Shown: piece after piece, positions 42,301-50,505 of the stretch
How positions within the stretch are numbered: position 1 is the first letter of the stretch
Layout of the letters: each line of letters starts with the position of its first letter
DNA from: Mycobacterium sp. IS-3022
GTDB lineage: Bacteria > Actinomycetota > Actinomycetes > Mycobacteriales > Mycobacteriaceae
DNA length: 64,000 nt
Assembly: GCF_001500065.1 (NCBI RefSeq)
Contig: NZ_LQIN01000049.1
Span: 62,001-126,000, forward strand
Reading direction: 5' to 3'
Translations under genes and position numbers: made by a program
Notes under the pieces: generated by a model
Seen by the model: only the letters and a program-made list of their open reading frames with translations
The model's database searches: none
Told to the model about the DNA's origin: nothing

Positions 42301-43157
42301 CCGACGCCTATCGCATCACCGTGCGCCGTCGCACCGCGCGATGGGACACCGAGCCGGTCACCGCCGCGGAGGCAATGGACTTCTGGGCCTTCGCCGCGGG
42401 CGCGGCCAACGTCGTCATGCAGCTGTCCTGGCCGGAGGTGGGCTACGGCGTCGCCGAGAGCAAGGTCGATTCCGGAAACCTGCTCAAGCACCCGTGGAAG
42501 CGGGCGCGGACGACGTTCCAGTACCTCGCCGTGGCGGTGCTCGGCACACCCGACGACCGCGCCGCGTTCCGGGAGGCGGTCAACTCCTCACACCGGCACG
42601 TCAAGTCGACCGCCGAAAGCCCGGTCCGGTACAACGCGTTCGACCGCGATCTGCAGATGTGGGTCGCTGCTTGCCTTTTCGTCGGTCTGGAGGACACCTA
42701 CCAGCTGCTGCGCGGCGAGTTGACGCCGGAGCAGGCCGATCAGTTCTACCGCTCAGCCTGGCCGTTGGGCACCACCTTGCAGGTGACCGAGGAACAGTGG
42801 CCGCCGACCCGCGCCGAATTCGACGACTATTGGCGCCGCGCATGTCAGCGGGTTTCGATCGACGATCGGGTGCGAAATTACCTGCTCGACATGGTGAACC
42901 TGCGCATGATCAACCCGCTGCTGGCGCTGCCGTTCCGGCCGCTGCTGAAGTTCCTCACCACCGGCTTCCTCGCGCCGGTGTTCCGGGAACAGATGGGGTT
43001 GCGGTGGAGCGGCTTCCGACAGTTCCTCTTCGAAATGCTCTTTCTGACAGTGGCTTTGGCCAACAGGTTCCTGCCGGTGTTCGTCCGGCAAGGCGGCAGC
43101 TACGTGCTGCTCGCCGATGTGCGCCGCCGGGTCCGCACCCACCGGGCGCTGGTATGA
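42297..43157 (+). CDS. DUF2236 / MpaB-family oxygenase-like protein
   Basis: 286 residues. Resembles the oxygenase MpaB family (DUF2236), related to the latex-clearing protein fold: WAFAAGAANVVMQLSWPEVGYGV, RARTTFQYLAVAVLGTP, SSHRHVKS with His likely for haem or metal, and YNAFDRDLQMWVAACLFVG. The C-terminal part is hydrophobic (LRMINPLLALPFRPLLKF). Overlaps both neighbours by four bases, so all three genes act as one translation unit. Substrate unknown; membrane partners suggest a lipid. Confidence 0.85.
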   Translation: MTDAYRITVRRRTARWDTEPVTAAEAMDFWAFAAGAANVVMQLSWPEVGYGVAESKVDSGNLLKHPWKRARTTFQYLAVAVLGTPDDRAAFREAVNSSHRHVKSTAESPVRYNAFDRDLQMWVAACLFVGLEDTYQLLRGELTPEQADQFYRSAWPLGTTLQVTEEQWPPTRAEFDDYWRRACQRVSIDDRVRNYLLDMVNLRMINPLLALPFRPLLKFLTTGFLAPVFREQMGLRWSGFRQFLFEMLFLTVALANRFLPVFVRQGGSYVLLADVRRRVRTHRALV

Positions 43158-43402
43158 CGACGCTGCGTCGGCTGCTGAGCCGTCGGGTCAGCGTCGAGGC
43201 GATGATCGAGATCGCGATGTGGCTGGCGATTCCCTACCTGCTGATCGGTTTGGCGTGGGCGTTCTTCGACGCCGAACAGGTGCAGCTGATCGACACCGCG
43301 CTGCGCACCCGGATACCGGCGGGCTCGGACATCGCAGCGTTCGTGCTCACCGCGGCGTTCTGGCCGGCCAACCTGCTCGGCGTCGAACTCTGCATGGCGT
43401 GA
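43154..43402 (+). CDS. Small membrane protein, third gene of the DUF2236 operon
   Basis: 82 residues, ATG overlapping the oxygenase stop. Helices around IEIAMWLAIPYLLIGLAW and AAFVLTAAFWPANLL. It is a distant paralogue of the first gene: same topology, same motifs (LA-PY--IG--W; FWPA; C-A at the end), although only about a third of residues seem alike. Unknown function. Confidence 0.78.
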   Translation: MTTLRRLLSRRVSVEAMIEIAMWLAIPYLLIGLAWAFFDAEQVQLIDTALRTRIPAGSDIAAFVLTAAFWPANLLGVELCMA

Positions 43403-43426
43403 GGTTGGCAGCGGTGCCACGATGAG

Positions 43427-44188
43427 GTGATGACGGGGCCCTCCGGCGGTTTCGAGTCGGCGGCGATGGCCGGCTTTCCCGTCGTGGCCGCACCGGTGCG
43501 TCGCCCCGTCGTGTCCGAGCAGCTCTGGTGTGACCTGACATTCGTGCACTGGCCGGTGCGGCCGGAGAGCGTCGCGCATCTTCTTCCACCGGGTACCTGC
43601 CCGGACGTCTTCGCCGACGGGCTCAGCTACGTCGGGCTGGTGCCCTTCACGATGCGCACCACCACGCTCGGCTCTGCGCTGCGCATCCCGTACTTCGGTA
43701 CATTCGCCGAGACCAACGTCCGGTTGTATTCCGTCGACGACGCCGGTCGTCACGGCGTCGTGTTCATGTCACTGGAAGCCGAACGCCTGGCCGTGGTTGC
43801 GGCCCTTCGTATCTCGCTTGGAATTCCGTATACCTGGGCCAGGATGCGCGTCGAGCGGTCAGGGGAGCGAGTGCGCTATCGCAGCGTGCGCCGATGGCCG
43901 CGTCGCGGACTGCGCAGCACGCTCGCCGTGCGGATCGGCGACGAGGTGACGCCGACGCCGCTGGAGGTCTGGCTGACTGCGCGTTGGGGTGCGCACACCC
44001 GCAAGGCCGGCAGGACCTGGTGGGTGCCCAACGAACACGACCCGTGGCCCCTGTGCGCGGCCGAGATCGACAGCTTGCACGACGATCTCGTCGCCGCCGC
44101 CGGTGTCATACCCGCGGGCCCGAGACTGCGGGCGCTGTTCACGAACGGCGTGCGCGCGCGGTTCGGGCGCCCCTGCGTTGTCGCCTGA
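43427..44188 (+). CDS. DUF2071 family protein
   Basis: 253 residues. DUF2071 landmarks: WCDLTFVHWPVRPESVAHLLP, DGLSYVGLVPFTMR, PYFGTFAETNVRLYSVD and GVVFMSLEAERL. The family is soluble and has an acetoacetate-decarboxylase-like fold; function is unknown. GTG 43427 or the adjacent ATG 43430 may start it. It lies 24 bases after the DUF2236 operon and may be part of the same transcript. Convergent with the SDR gene (6 bases). Confidence 0.83.
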   Translation: MMTGPSGGFESAAMAGFPVVAAPVRRPVVSEQLWCDLTFVHWPVRPESVAHLLPPGTCPDVFADGLSYVGLVPFTMRTTTLGSALRIPYFGTFAETNVRLYSVDDAGRHGVVFMSLEAERLAVVAALRISLGIPYTWARMRVERSGERVRYRSVRRWPRRGLRSTLAVRIGDEVTPTPLEVWLTARWGAHTRKAGRTWWVPNEHDPWPLCAAEIDSLHDDLVAAAGVIPAGPRLRALFTNGVRARFGRPCVVA

Positions 44189-44194
44189 CCGGCG

Positions 44195-45043
44195 TTACGG
44201 ACCCGTGTACCCCGGTGGGTTGGGCGTGTCGACCCAGAGGTCGACGCCGAGTTCGGCGCCGGGCACGCAGTTGTACACCGACAGGTCGGTCACGCCCGAC
44301 TCGAGGAGCACGTCCTCACACAGCGCCGAGTTCCCGGTGTAGTCGCGGGCGGGCTTGTTGAGGATCACGTATGCGGCGTCGGCGTAGACGTCGGGCTTGC
44401 GCGCGCGCCCCATCGCCTCATCGCCGCCGAGCAGGTTCTGCACTGCGGCCGTGGCCACCAGTGTCCGTGGCCACAGGGTGTTGGAGGCGATGCCCTCGTC
44501 GCGTAGCTCCTCGGCGATCGCCAATGCGCACAACGACATCCCGTACTTGGCCATCATGTAGGCGGTTGGTTTGAGCCACTCCGGCTCGAGGCGTACCGGC
44601 GGGGACAGCGTCAGGATGTGCGGGTTCTCCCGGCCCACCATGTGGGGAATGCACGCCTGCGAAACGGCATACGTGCCCCGCACCTGGATGCCGTTCATCA
44701 GGTCGAACCGCTTCAGCGGCACGTCGGTGATCGAGCCCAGGTTGATCGCCGAGGCGTTGTTGACACAGATGTCGATGCCGCCGAACTGCTCGACGGTCTG
44801 AGTCACCGCCGCGGCCACCGAGTCGCCGTCGCGGATGTCGCCGACGATGGGCAGCGCCTGCCCGCCGGCGTCCTCGAGTTCCTTTGCCGCGGTGTAAACG
44901 GTGCCGGGCAGCTTTGGATGCGGTTCGGCGGTCTTGGCGATCAATGCGATGTTGGCACCGTCGGCGGCCGCCCGCTTGGCGATCGCCAGGCCGATCCCGC
45001 GACTCGCGCCGGAGATGAACATGGTCTTTCCGGAAAGCGACAT
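44195..45043 (-). CDS. Short-chain dehydrogenase/reductase (HSDL2-like)
   Basis: 282 residues. NAD(P) motif SGASRGIGLAIAKR at 11-24 (TGxxxGIG variant with Ser), NNASAINLG, and the catalytic Tyr-x-x-x-Lys in AYMMAKYGMS with Ser in LTLSPP. The insert with HPKLPGTVYTAAKELE is typical of the HSDL2/Rv3224 subgroup, of unknown substrate, probably a lipid. ATG 45043. Confidence 0.92.
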   Translation of the reverse strand: MSLSGKTMFISGASRGIGLAIAKRAAADGANIALIAKTAEPHPKLPGTVYTAAKELEDAGGQALPIVGDIRDGDSVAAAVTQTVEQFGGIDICVNNASAINLGSITDVPLKRFDLMNGIQVRGTYAVSQACIPHMVGRENPHILTLSPPVRLEPEWLKPTAYMMAKYGMSLCALAIAEELRDEGIASNTLWPRTLVATAAVQNLLGGDEAMGRARKPDVYADAAYVILNKPARDYTGNSALCEDVLLESGVTDLSVYNCVPGAELGVDLWVDTPNPPGYTGP

Positions 45044-45154
45044 GGGCTCACACTAACCGTCGCCGGTCCCATCCGACGTCGCCGAGTGAGACCTTTTGCC
45101 ACGCGTTCAGCGCGCGACACGTGTCGGTCACCCACGTTCGGCCCGGAGAAAGGG

Positions 45155-45643
45155 TCAGGCCTGGATATCGGCGGTGACCGCGTCGGTCAGCCGGATCAGA
45201 TCCTGCGGGGGCACGGCGACGTCCCAGCCGCGCTTGCCCGCGCTGCACAACACCCGGTCCCAACCCAGAGCGGACGCGTCGACGACGGTCGGTAGCGGCT
45301 TGCGCTGACCCAACGGCGAGATTCCGCCGACCACATAGCCGGTCGACCGTTCGGCCGCCGCCCGCTCGGCCATGGTGACCTTGGACACGCCGAACGCAGC
45401 GGCCGCCGCCTTCAACGAAAGCTTGGCCGGTACCGGCAGCACCGCGACGCCGAGACCTTCGGGCAGCGCCAGCACCAGCGTCTTGAAGACCTGAGCGGCC
45501 TCGATACCCTGTGCCCCCGCCAGCGCGTCCACGGCCTCGTCGCCGAACGACTCGGTGCGGCGGTCGTGGTGGTACTGCAGAACCTCGTGTGGGACCTCGG
45601 CGGCGATCAGGGCTGCGATGGCAGGAGTAGCTGCGCGTGCCAC
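45155..45643 (-). CDS. ybaK: Cys-tRNA(Pro) deacylase YbaK/EbsC
   Basis: 162 residues from a GTG. YbaK fold with QVFKTLVLAL, KLSLKAAAAAFG, TGYVVGGISPLGQRK (active-site GGxxP loop) and the LCSAGKRG segment. Hydrolyses Cys-tRNA(Pro), an error product of prolyl-tRNA synthetase. Lies 111 bases upstream of the SDR gene on the same strand. Confidence 0.92.
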   Translation of the reverse strand: MARAATPAIAALIAAEVPHEVLQYHHDRRTESFGDEAVDALAGAQGIEAAQVFKTLVLALPEGLGVAVLPVPAKLSLKAAAAAFGVSKVTMAERAAAERSTGYVVGGISPLGQRKPLPTVVDASALGWDRVLCSAGKRGWDVAVPPQDLIRLTDAVTADIQA

Positions 45644-45680
45644 CGCGCCAGACTAGTGCGCGCGCCGACGCCGGTATTCC

Positions 45681-45708
45681 GGGAACAACCACGCCCCCGG
45701 CCGCTGTT
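45681..45708 (+). promoter_or_regulatory. SigH-type autoregulatory promoter
   Basis: GGGAACA (45681-45687), 17 bases, TGTT (45705-45708). The mycobacterial SigH consensus is GGGAAYA-N16/17-CGTT, so only one position differs. Expected start near 45715. Fits known self-activation of sigH under oxidative or heat stress. Confidence 0.65.
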
Positions 45709-45793
45709 ATTGACGGCGACTGTGGCGTCGTGGACGCGGCGGCCGGAAAACATGTCGGTCTCAACCTCTAGGATTGGCTGAAGGGAGTCAGTT

Positions 45794-46555
45794 GTGCCAA
45801 CGCTGGCCATGGACTTCCCGATGCGCCCGGTGGACGTGCCGGGCTTGTTCGGTGGCACCGCGACAGAAGGGACGGTGTTCCCCACGATGACCGACTCCGA
45901 CGGGTCGACGCGCGATACGGCGCCGGAGACAGGGCCGGAAACCTCGCCGCCGCAGGAGACCGATGCCGAGCTGACCGCGCGGTTCGAACGCGATGCGATT
46001 CCGCTGCTCGATCAGCTGTACGGCGGCGCGCTGCGCATGACGCGCAACCCCGCCGACGCCGAGGACCTGCTGCAGGAAACCATGGTGAAGGCCTACGCCG
46101 GCTTCCGTTCGTTCCGCGAGGGCACCAACCTCAAGGCGTGGCTGTACCGCATCCTGACCAACACCTACATCAACAGCTACCGCAAGAAGCAGCGCCAGCC
46201 CTCGGAGTATCCGACCGAGGAGATCACCGACTGGCAGCTCGCCGCCAACGCCGAGCACTCGTCAACCGGGCTGCGCTCGGCCGAGGTCGAGGCGCTCGAG
46301 TTGCTGCCGGACAACGAGATCAAGGAAGCGCTGCAGGCGCTACCTGAGGATTTCCGGATGGCGGTCTACTACGCCGACGTCGAGGGCTTCCCCTATAAGG
46401 AGATCGCCGAGATCATGGACACTCCGATAGGCACGGTGATGTCCCGGTTGCACCGGGGCAGGCGCCAGCTGCGCGAACTGCTGACCAACGTGGCCAGGGA
46501 GCGCGGTTTCATGCGGGGACAGCAGATGGACACGCCCGAGGAGGTCTCGTCATGA
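45794..46555 (+). CDS. sigH: ECF sigma factor SigH
   Basis: Stress sigma factor for thiol-oxidative and heat response. Region 2 (DQLYGGALRMTRNPADAEDLLQE with KAWLYRILTNTYINSYRKKQ) and region 4 (YADVEGFPYKEIAEIMDTPIGTVMSRLHRGRR) are nearly identical to M. tuberculosis. GTG 45794 has AAGGGAG six bases upstream and gives 253 residues; ATG 45887 gives 222, nearer the 216 of Rv3223c. The extra N-terminus is not conserved as far as I can tell, so the start is open. Overlaps rshA by ATGA. Confidence 0.95.
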   Translation: MPTLAMDFPMRPVDVPGLFGGTATEGTVFPTMTDSDGSTRDTAPETGPETSPPQETDAELTARFERDAIPLLDQLYGGALRMTRNPADAEDLLQETMVKAYAGFRSFREGTNLKAWLYRILTNTYINSYRKKQRQPSEYPTEEITDWQLAANAEHSSTGLRSAEVEALELLPDNEIKEALQALPEDFRMAVYYADVEGFPYKEIAEIMDTPIGTVMSRLHRGRRQLRELLTNVARERGFMRGQQMDTPEEVSS

Positions 46556-46857
46556 GCTCGTTCTCGGACGACGAGGGCTGGCGGCCCCCGGTCGGCCCCG
46601 TCGATCCCGAGCACCCAGAATGCGCGGCGGTCATCGCCGAGGTATGGACGTTGCTCGACGGGGAATGCACGCCCGAGACCCGTGACAAGCTGCGCCAGCA
46701 CCTCGAAGACTGTCCCGCATGTCTACGCCACTACGGCGTTGAGGAACGGGTCAAGAAGCTGATCGCGAAGAAGTGCGGCGGCGACAAGGCGCCCGAGAGC
46801 CTGCGAGAGCGGCTGCGCATCGAGATCAGCCGCACGACGATCATTCGGCGCAGCTAG
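46552..46857 (+). CDS. rshA: Zinc anti-sigma factor RshA
   Basis: 101 residues with the ZAS motif His50-x3-Cys54-x2-Cys57 (HLEDCPACLRH) plus Cys24/Cys39 upstream. Binds SigH when reduced and releases it on disulfide formation, giving redox control. Start overlaps the sigH stop, ensuring stoichiometric synthesis. Confidence 0.95.
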   Translation: MSSFSDDEGWRPPVGPVDPEHPECAAVIAEVWTLLDGECTPETRDKLRQHLEDCPACLRHYGVEERVKKLIAKKCGGDKAPESLRERLRIEISRTTIIRRS

Positions 46858-46883
46858 CGCGCGCAGGCCCACACCGGGTGCGG

Positions 46884-46976
46884 TCAGCGCACCGACTTCG
46901 AACCGGCGTTCGGCCGCTTACCGTGGTTGGCCTTGGTGTGCTTGCGGTCGCGCTTCTTACGGCCACGCTTGGCCAT
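46884..46976 (-). CDS. Small ribosomal protein bL37
   Basis: A 30-residue very basic peptide (MAKRGRKKRDRKHTKANHGK then RPNAGSKSVR), with GGAGG at the right distance upstream of the ATG. Such a gene is easily missed because of its size. The sequence matches, from memory, the mycobacterial large-subunit protein bL37 found in ribosome structures, here with a few additional C-terminal residues. It is on the opposite strand from its neighbours rshA and the biotin-attachment gene. Confidence 0.8.
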   Translation of the reverse strand: MAKRGRKKRDRKHTKANHGKRPNAGSKSVR

Positions 46977-47133
46977 GGTCTACCTCCGAATTGTCTGGTG
47001 GATTTCTCGGCCCGCATCCCGCGGGCACGTCGCGACCATTCTCTCATGGCCCTGCGACGCCGCTGACGGGCCGGTCGTGTGGTTCGATGTAGGCCGATAG
47101 GCATTTACAGCAGCGGAGTGGAGTGGGGTGAGG

Positions 47134-47349
47134 ATGGCCGAGGACGTTCGCGCTGAGATCGTGGCCAGTGTGCTCGAGGTCGTGGTGAGCGAGGGCGATC
47201 AGATCGGTCAGGGCGACACCCTGGTACTGCTGGAGTCGATGAAGATGGAGATTCCGGTGCTGGCCGAGGTGGCGGGCACCGTGAGCAAGGTCAGCGTGTC
47301 CGTCGGCGACGTCATCCAGGCCGGTGACCTCATCGCCGTGATCAGCTGA
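47134..47349 (+). CDS. Biotin/lipoyl attachment domain protein (TB7.3-like)
   Basis: 71-residue single-domain biotinyl carrier: ESMKMEIPV contains the modified Lys between two Met, and the sequence forms a lone BCCP barrel (VLEVVVSEGDQIGQGDTLV, VSVSVGDVIQAGDLIAVIS). Same length as Rv3221c. It lacks an attached carboxylase, so its partner enzyme must be elsewhere. GTG 47128 is a possible alternative start. Confidence 0.93.
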   Translation: MAEDVRAEIVASVLEVVVSEGDQIGQGDTLVLLESMKMEIPVLAEVAGTVSKVSVSVGDVIQAGDLIAVIS

Positions 47350-47389
47350 TCACCGCGCCCGTGTGATCCGCCGCCGGAAGTAATCCGCG

Positions 47390-48877
47390 ATGTCCACCCT
47401 CGGTGATCTGCTCGCCGAGCACACCATGCTGCCCGGCAATGCGGTCGATCATCTGCATGCGGTGGTGGGCGAGTGGCAGCTGCTCGCCGACCTGTCCTTC
47501 GCCGACTACCTGATGTGGGTGCGCCGCGACGACGGCTCCCTGGTCTGCGTGGCGCAGGTGCGGCCGAACACCGCCCCGACCGTGCTGCTGGCCGACGCGG
47601 TCAGCACGCTGGCCGAGGCCGACACGCTGCCCGTCGTGGCCGCGGCGTTCACGTCCGGTGAGATCGCCGTGGGAGACGGTGCCGGACAACAGGTTTCACC
47701 CGGTCTGAATGTCGAGGCCGTGCCTGTGCGGTACAAGGACGAGGTCGTCGCGGTGTTGACCCATCAGACCGCTCTGGCCTCCCGTAAAGCCAGTCCGCTC
47801 GAAGTCGCCTATCTCGACTGTGCTCGCGATCTGCTGCACATGTTGGCCGAGGGCACCTTCCCCAACGTCGGAGATCTTGCAATGTCGCGGTCGAGCCCAC
47901 GCGTCGGTGACGGGTTCATCCGGCTCGACGAGACGGGGGTGGTCACCTTCGCCAGCCCGAACGCGATCTCGGCCTACCACCGGATGGGGTTGGCCGCCGA
48001 ACTCGGCGGCCACAACCTCGTCACGGTCACGCGTCCGTTGATCGGCGACCCGTTCGAGGCGCAGGAGCTGGCGAACCACGTGCGCGATTCGCTGGCCGGC
48101 GGGTCCAGCATGCGCATGGAGGTCGACGCGGGTGGTGCCGCCGTGCTGATGCGCACGCTGCCGTTGGTCGTGCACGGCAAGGCAGTCGGCGCCGCGGTGT
48201 TGATCCGTGACGTGACCGAGGTCAAGCGTCGCGACCGTGCGCTGCTGTCGAAGGACGCCACGATCCGTGAGATCCACCATCGCGTGAAGAACAACCTGCA
48301 GACCGTCGCGGCACTGCTGCGCCTGCAGGCCCGCCGCACCAACAACGACGAAGGCCGCGAGGCGTTGATGGAATCGGTGCGACGGGTGTCGTCGATCGCG
48401 CTGGTGCACGACGCGCTCTCGATGTCGGTCGATGAGGAGGTCAACCTCGACGAGGTCGTGGACCGAATCCTGCCGATGATGAATGATGTTGCGGCAGTGG
48501 ACAGTCCGATTCGCATCAACCGGCTCGGTGATCTCGGGGTGCTCGATGCCGATCGGGCCACCGCGCTCATCATGGTCATCACCGAGCTGGTGCAGAACGC
48601 TATCGAGCACGCATTCGAGCCCGGGACCCGGCAGGGCTGCGTGACGATCCGGGCCGAACGGTCGGCCAGGTGGCTCGACGTGGTGGTCCACGACGACGGG
48701 CGCGGTCTGCCCGAGGGGTTCAGCCTGGAAAAGTCCGACCGGCTCGGTCTTCAGATCGTGCGGACGTTGGTGTCGGCGGAACTGGACGGGTCGCTGGACA
48801 TGCACGAGGTGCCCAGCGGCGGGACCGACGTCGTGCTGCGTGTGCCGCTGGGTCGCCCGCGGCGCGCCGCCCAGTAA
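47390..48877 (+). CDS. pdtaS: Sensor histidine kinase PdtaS
   Basis: 495-residue cytosolic kinase: GAF domain (about 1-150), PAS (about 170-270), HisKA_2 with EIHHRVKNNLQTVAALLRLQ (His296) and HATPase with NAIEHAFEPG and DDGRGLPEG. It phosphorylates the ANTAR antiterminator PdtaR, encoded elsewhere (Rv1626). Known in mycobacteria to sense copper/NO or c-di-GMP. It corresponds to Rv3220c. No membrane helices seen. Confidence 0.94.
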   Translation: MSTLGDLLAEHTMLPGNAVDHLHAVVGEWQLLADLSFADYLMWVRRDDGSLVCVAQVRPNTAPTVLLADAVSTLAEADTLPVVAAAFTSGEIAVGDGAGQQVSPGLNVEAVPVRYKDEVVAVLTHQTALASRKASPLEVAYLDCARDLLHMLAEGTFPNVGDLAMSRSSPRVGDGFIRLDETGVVTFASPNAISAYHRMGLAAELGGHNLVTVTRPLIGDPFEAQELANHVRDSLAGGSSMRMEVDAGGAAVLMRTLPLVVHGKAVGAAVLIRDVTEVKRRDRALLSKDATIREIHHRVKNNLQTVAALLRLQARRTNNDEGREALMESVRRVSSIALVHDALSMSVDEEVNLDEVVDRILPMMNDVAAVDSPIRINRLGDLGVLDADRATALIMVITELVQNAIEHAFEPGTRQGCVTIRAERSARWLDVVVHDDGRGLPEGFSLEKSDRLGLQIVRTLVSAELDGSLDMHEVPSGGTDVVLRVPLGRPRRAAQ

Positions 48878-48911
48878 CAATTCGCTAATTGGCCATTAAT
48901 GTCGCGAATTG
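48878..48911. repeat. Inverted repeat after pdtaS
   Basis: CAATTCGC (48878-48885) and GCGAATTG (48904-48911) are perfect 8-base arms; the loop contains TAATTGGCCATTA, itself nearly palindromic. It begins right at the pdtaS stop and precedes the GC-rich hairpin at 48936. Confidence 0.55.
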
Positions 48912-48935
48912 GCCAAATTGAATTTGCACAAAGAT

Positions 48936-48961
48936 ACGGCCCCGACAAATGTCGGGGCCGT
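48936..48961. terminator. Strong GC-rich terminator between pdtaS and whiB1
   Basis: ACGGCCCCGACA (48936-48947) and TGTCGGGGCCGT (48950-48961) pair perfectly over 12 bases with almost no loop. It sits 23 bases after the end of whiB1 (minus strand) and serves both converging genes. Confidence 0.85.
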
Positions 48962-48984
48962 AAAGGTTGGTGCTGGACGCGAGC

Positions 48985-49239
48985 TCAGACTCCGGTGCGA
49001 GCCTTGGTGCGAGCGTTGCGCCGCTTCAGCGCGCGACGCTCGTCCTCGCTCATGCCGCCCCACACGCCGGCGTCCTGTCCGGACTCCAATGCCCAGGTGA
49101 GGCACTCGGTGGTCACCGGGCAGCGGTTGCAGACGAGCTTCGCGTCAGCGATCTGAGCGAGCGCCGGGCCGCTGTTTCCCACGGGGAAGAACAGCTCCGG
49201 ATCTTCATCGCGACAGACCGCCTTGTGGCGCCAATCCAT
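48985..49239 (-). CDS. whiB1: Iron-sulfur transcription factor WhiB1
   Basis: 84 residues, same length as M. tuberculosis WhiB1. Four cluster cysteines: Cys9, Cys37, Cys40, Cys46 (C-x2-C-x5-C pattern) hold a NO-sensitive 4Fe-4S cluster; GVWGGM turn and basic C-terminus (ALKRRNARTKART) bind DNA. Acts with SigA and is essential in M. tuberculosis. ATG 49239 gives the family N-terminus MDWRHKAVC, with GAGGAG nine bases upstream. Confidence 0.97.
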   Translation of the reverse strand: MDWRHKAVCRDEDPELFFPVGNSGPALAQIADAKLVCNRCPVTTECLTWALESGQDAGVWGGMSEDERRALKRRNARTKARTGV

Positions 49240-49369
49240 AAGATCAAACTCCTCGTCAAGATATGTCCACTGTGCGCAGCGCAGCGCACGGTTTTTTCTT
49301 CGGCTGTTTAACACGTGCACATTGAATGTTTCTGCAACGTTGCTTCGATGCTTTCACAGGCTGGACAGA

Positions 49370-49407
49370 TGTCAATACTCGTAAGTTAACAAGTGCGCAA
49401 TGTCACT
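49370..49407 (-). promoter_or_regulatory. Candidate whiB1 promoter elements: TTGACA and CRP-like site
   Basis: On the minus strand AGTGACATTGCGCACT (49407-49392) resembles the mycobacterial CRP consensus TGTGA-N6-TCACA with mismatches in one half. TTGACA follows at 49375-49370. whiB1 is known to be CRP-controlled in M. tuberculosis. A convincing -10 was not found. The start-to-site distance (about 150 bases) implies a long leader. Confidence 0.35.
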
Positions 49408-49486
49408 ACCGGGGGTGGCTTCGCATATCACCCACTCGCCTGTACTAGACTCGATCCAACTGCGCCCCGAATCTTACGCCGCGAAC

Positions 49487-50455
49487 CTATCGCCGCAGGT
49501 CAGAGGCGTTCTCCAGGGCCGGCGCGAGCACGCCGAGCGCGTCGGGAACCGCGGTGAACCTCATCGAGTCCCGCAAGCCCACATAATCACCGTCGATCTG
49601 GCAGGCCACCGGTGTCTCGCTGGTGACCTGCAACCAGGGCAGGTCATCGTCGCGGATCAGGTGCTTGGCCTCGATACGCGGCTTCTTCGCCAGCATCCGC
49701 CGCACCAACCTCAGGTTCGCCCACACGTTCATGCTGGTCGTGGCGAACACGCCCAGGCCGGTCTCGAACGTCGTGGTCGGGTTCGTCCACACCGGTCTGG
49801 CGTTGGCGTAGGTCCATGGACTGGCGTTGGACACGAATGCGAAATGGACGGCGCCGACCGGTTCGCGGTCAGGGAGATGCAGCGTCAGCGACGGTTCCTT
49901 ACGGGCGCTGGCCAGGACCTCCCGGATGGCGACGCGCACGTAGCGGGAGGCGGTGACCGTGCGGCCCTTCGCGCGCTGGGCCTCGACGGCGGCCACCACG
50001 TCGCCGTCGACCCCCATGCCCGCGGTGAACACCGCCCAGCGTTCACCGCAGTCCATCAGCCCGATCCGCCGCCATACCTTGCGGTGCCGATACCCCGACA
50101 ACAGGTCGACCAGTTGATTGGTCGCCTCGATCGGGTCGGGGCTGATTCCCAGCGCGCGTGCGAACACGTTGGCGGAGCCACCGGGCACCACGCCGACCGC
50201 GGGGGCGGCGGCGCCGGGTCCGCCGATCTCGAGAACGCCGTTGACCACTTCGTTCACCGTGCCGTCGCCACCATGCACGATCAGCACGTCGACACCGGCG
50301 CGCGCCGAGTCGCGGGCGATCTCGATGGCATGGCCGCGGTGATCGGTATGCGCGACGGTCAGCTTGACCCGACTCTCCAGCGCGTGGGCCAGCAGGTCGC
50401 GACCGGCCGGAGTCGTCGACGTGGCGTTCGGGTTCACGATCAGCACGGCGCGCAC
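49487..50455 (-). CDS. Diacylglycerol/sphingosine kinase-like lipid kinase
   Basis: 322 residues from GTG 50455 (MRAVLIVNPNATST), as in Rv3218. DAGK catalytic motif VHGGDGTVNEVVNG at about residues 65-78 and VVPGGSANVFARALG. Probably phosphorylates a lipid with a free hydroxyl; substrate unknown. A frame open to 50488 extends past the conserved N-terminus and overlaps nothing useful. Confidence 0.9.
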   Translation of the reverse strand: MRAVLIVNPNATSTTPAGRDLLAHALESRVKLTVAHTDHRGHAIEIARDSARAGVDVLIVHGGDGTVNEVVNGVLEIGGPGAAAPAVGVVPGGSANVFARALGISPDPIEATNQLVDLLSGYRHRKVWRRIGLMDCGERWAVFTAGMGVDGDVVAAVEAQRAKGRTVTASRYVRVAIREVLASARKEPSLTLHLPDREPVGAVHFAFVSNASPWTYANARPVWTNPTTTFETGLGVFATTSMNVWANLRLVRRMLAKKPRIEAKHLIRDDDLPWLQVTSETPVACQIDGDYVGLRDSMRFTAVPDALGVLAPALENASDLRR

Positions 50456-50505
50456 GGAGTCCGAGCCTACTGAACGGCCCCGGCCCACCCTCTACGCTCG
50501 AGGAC

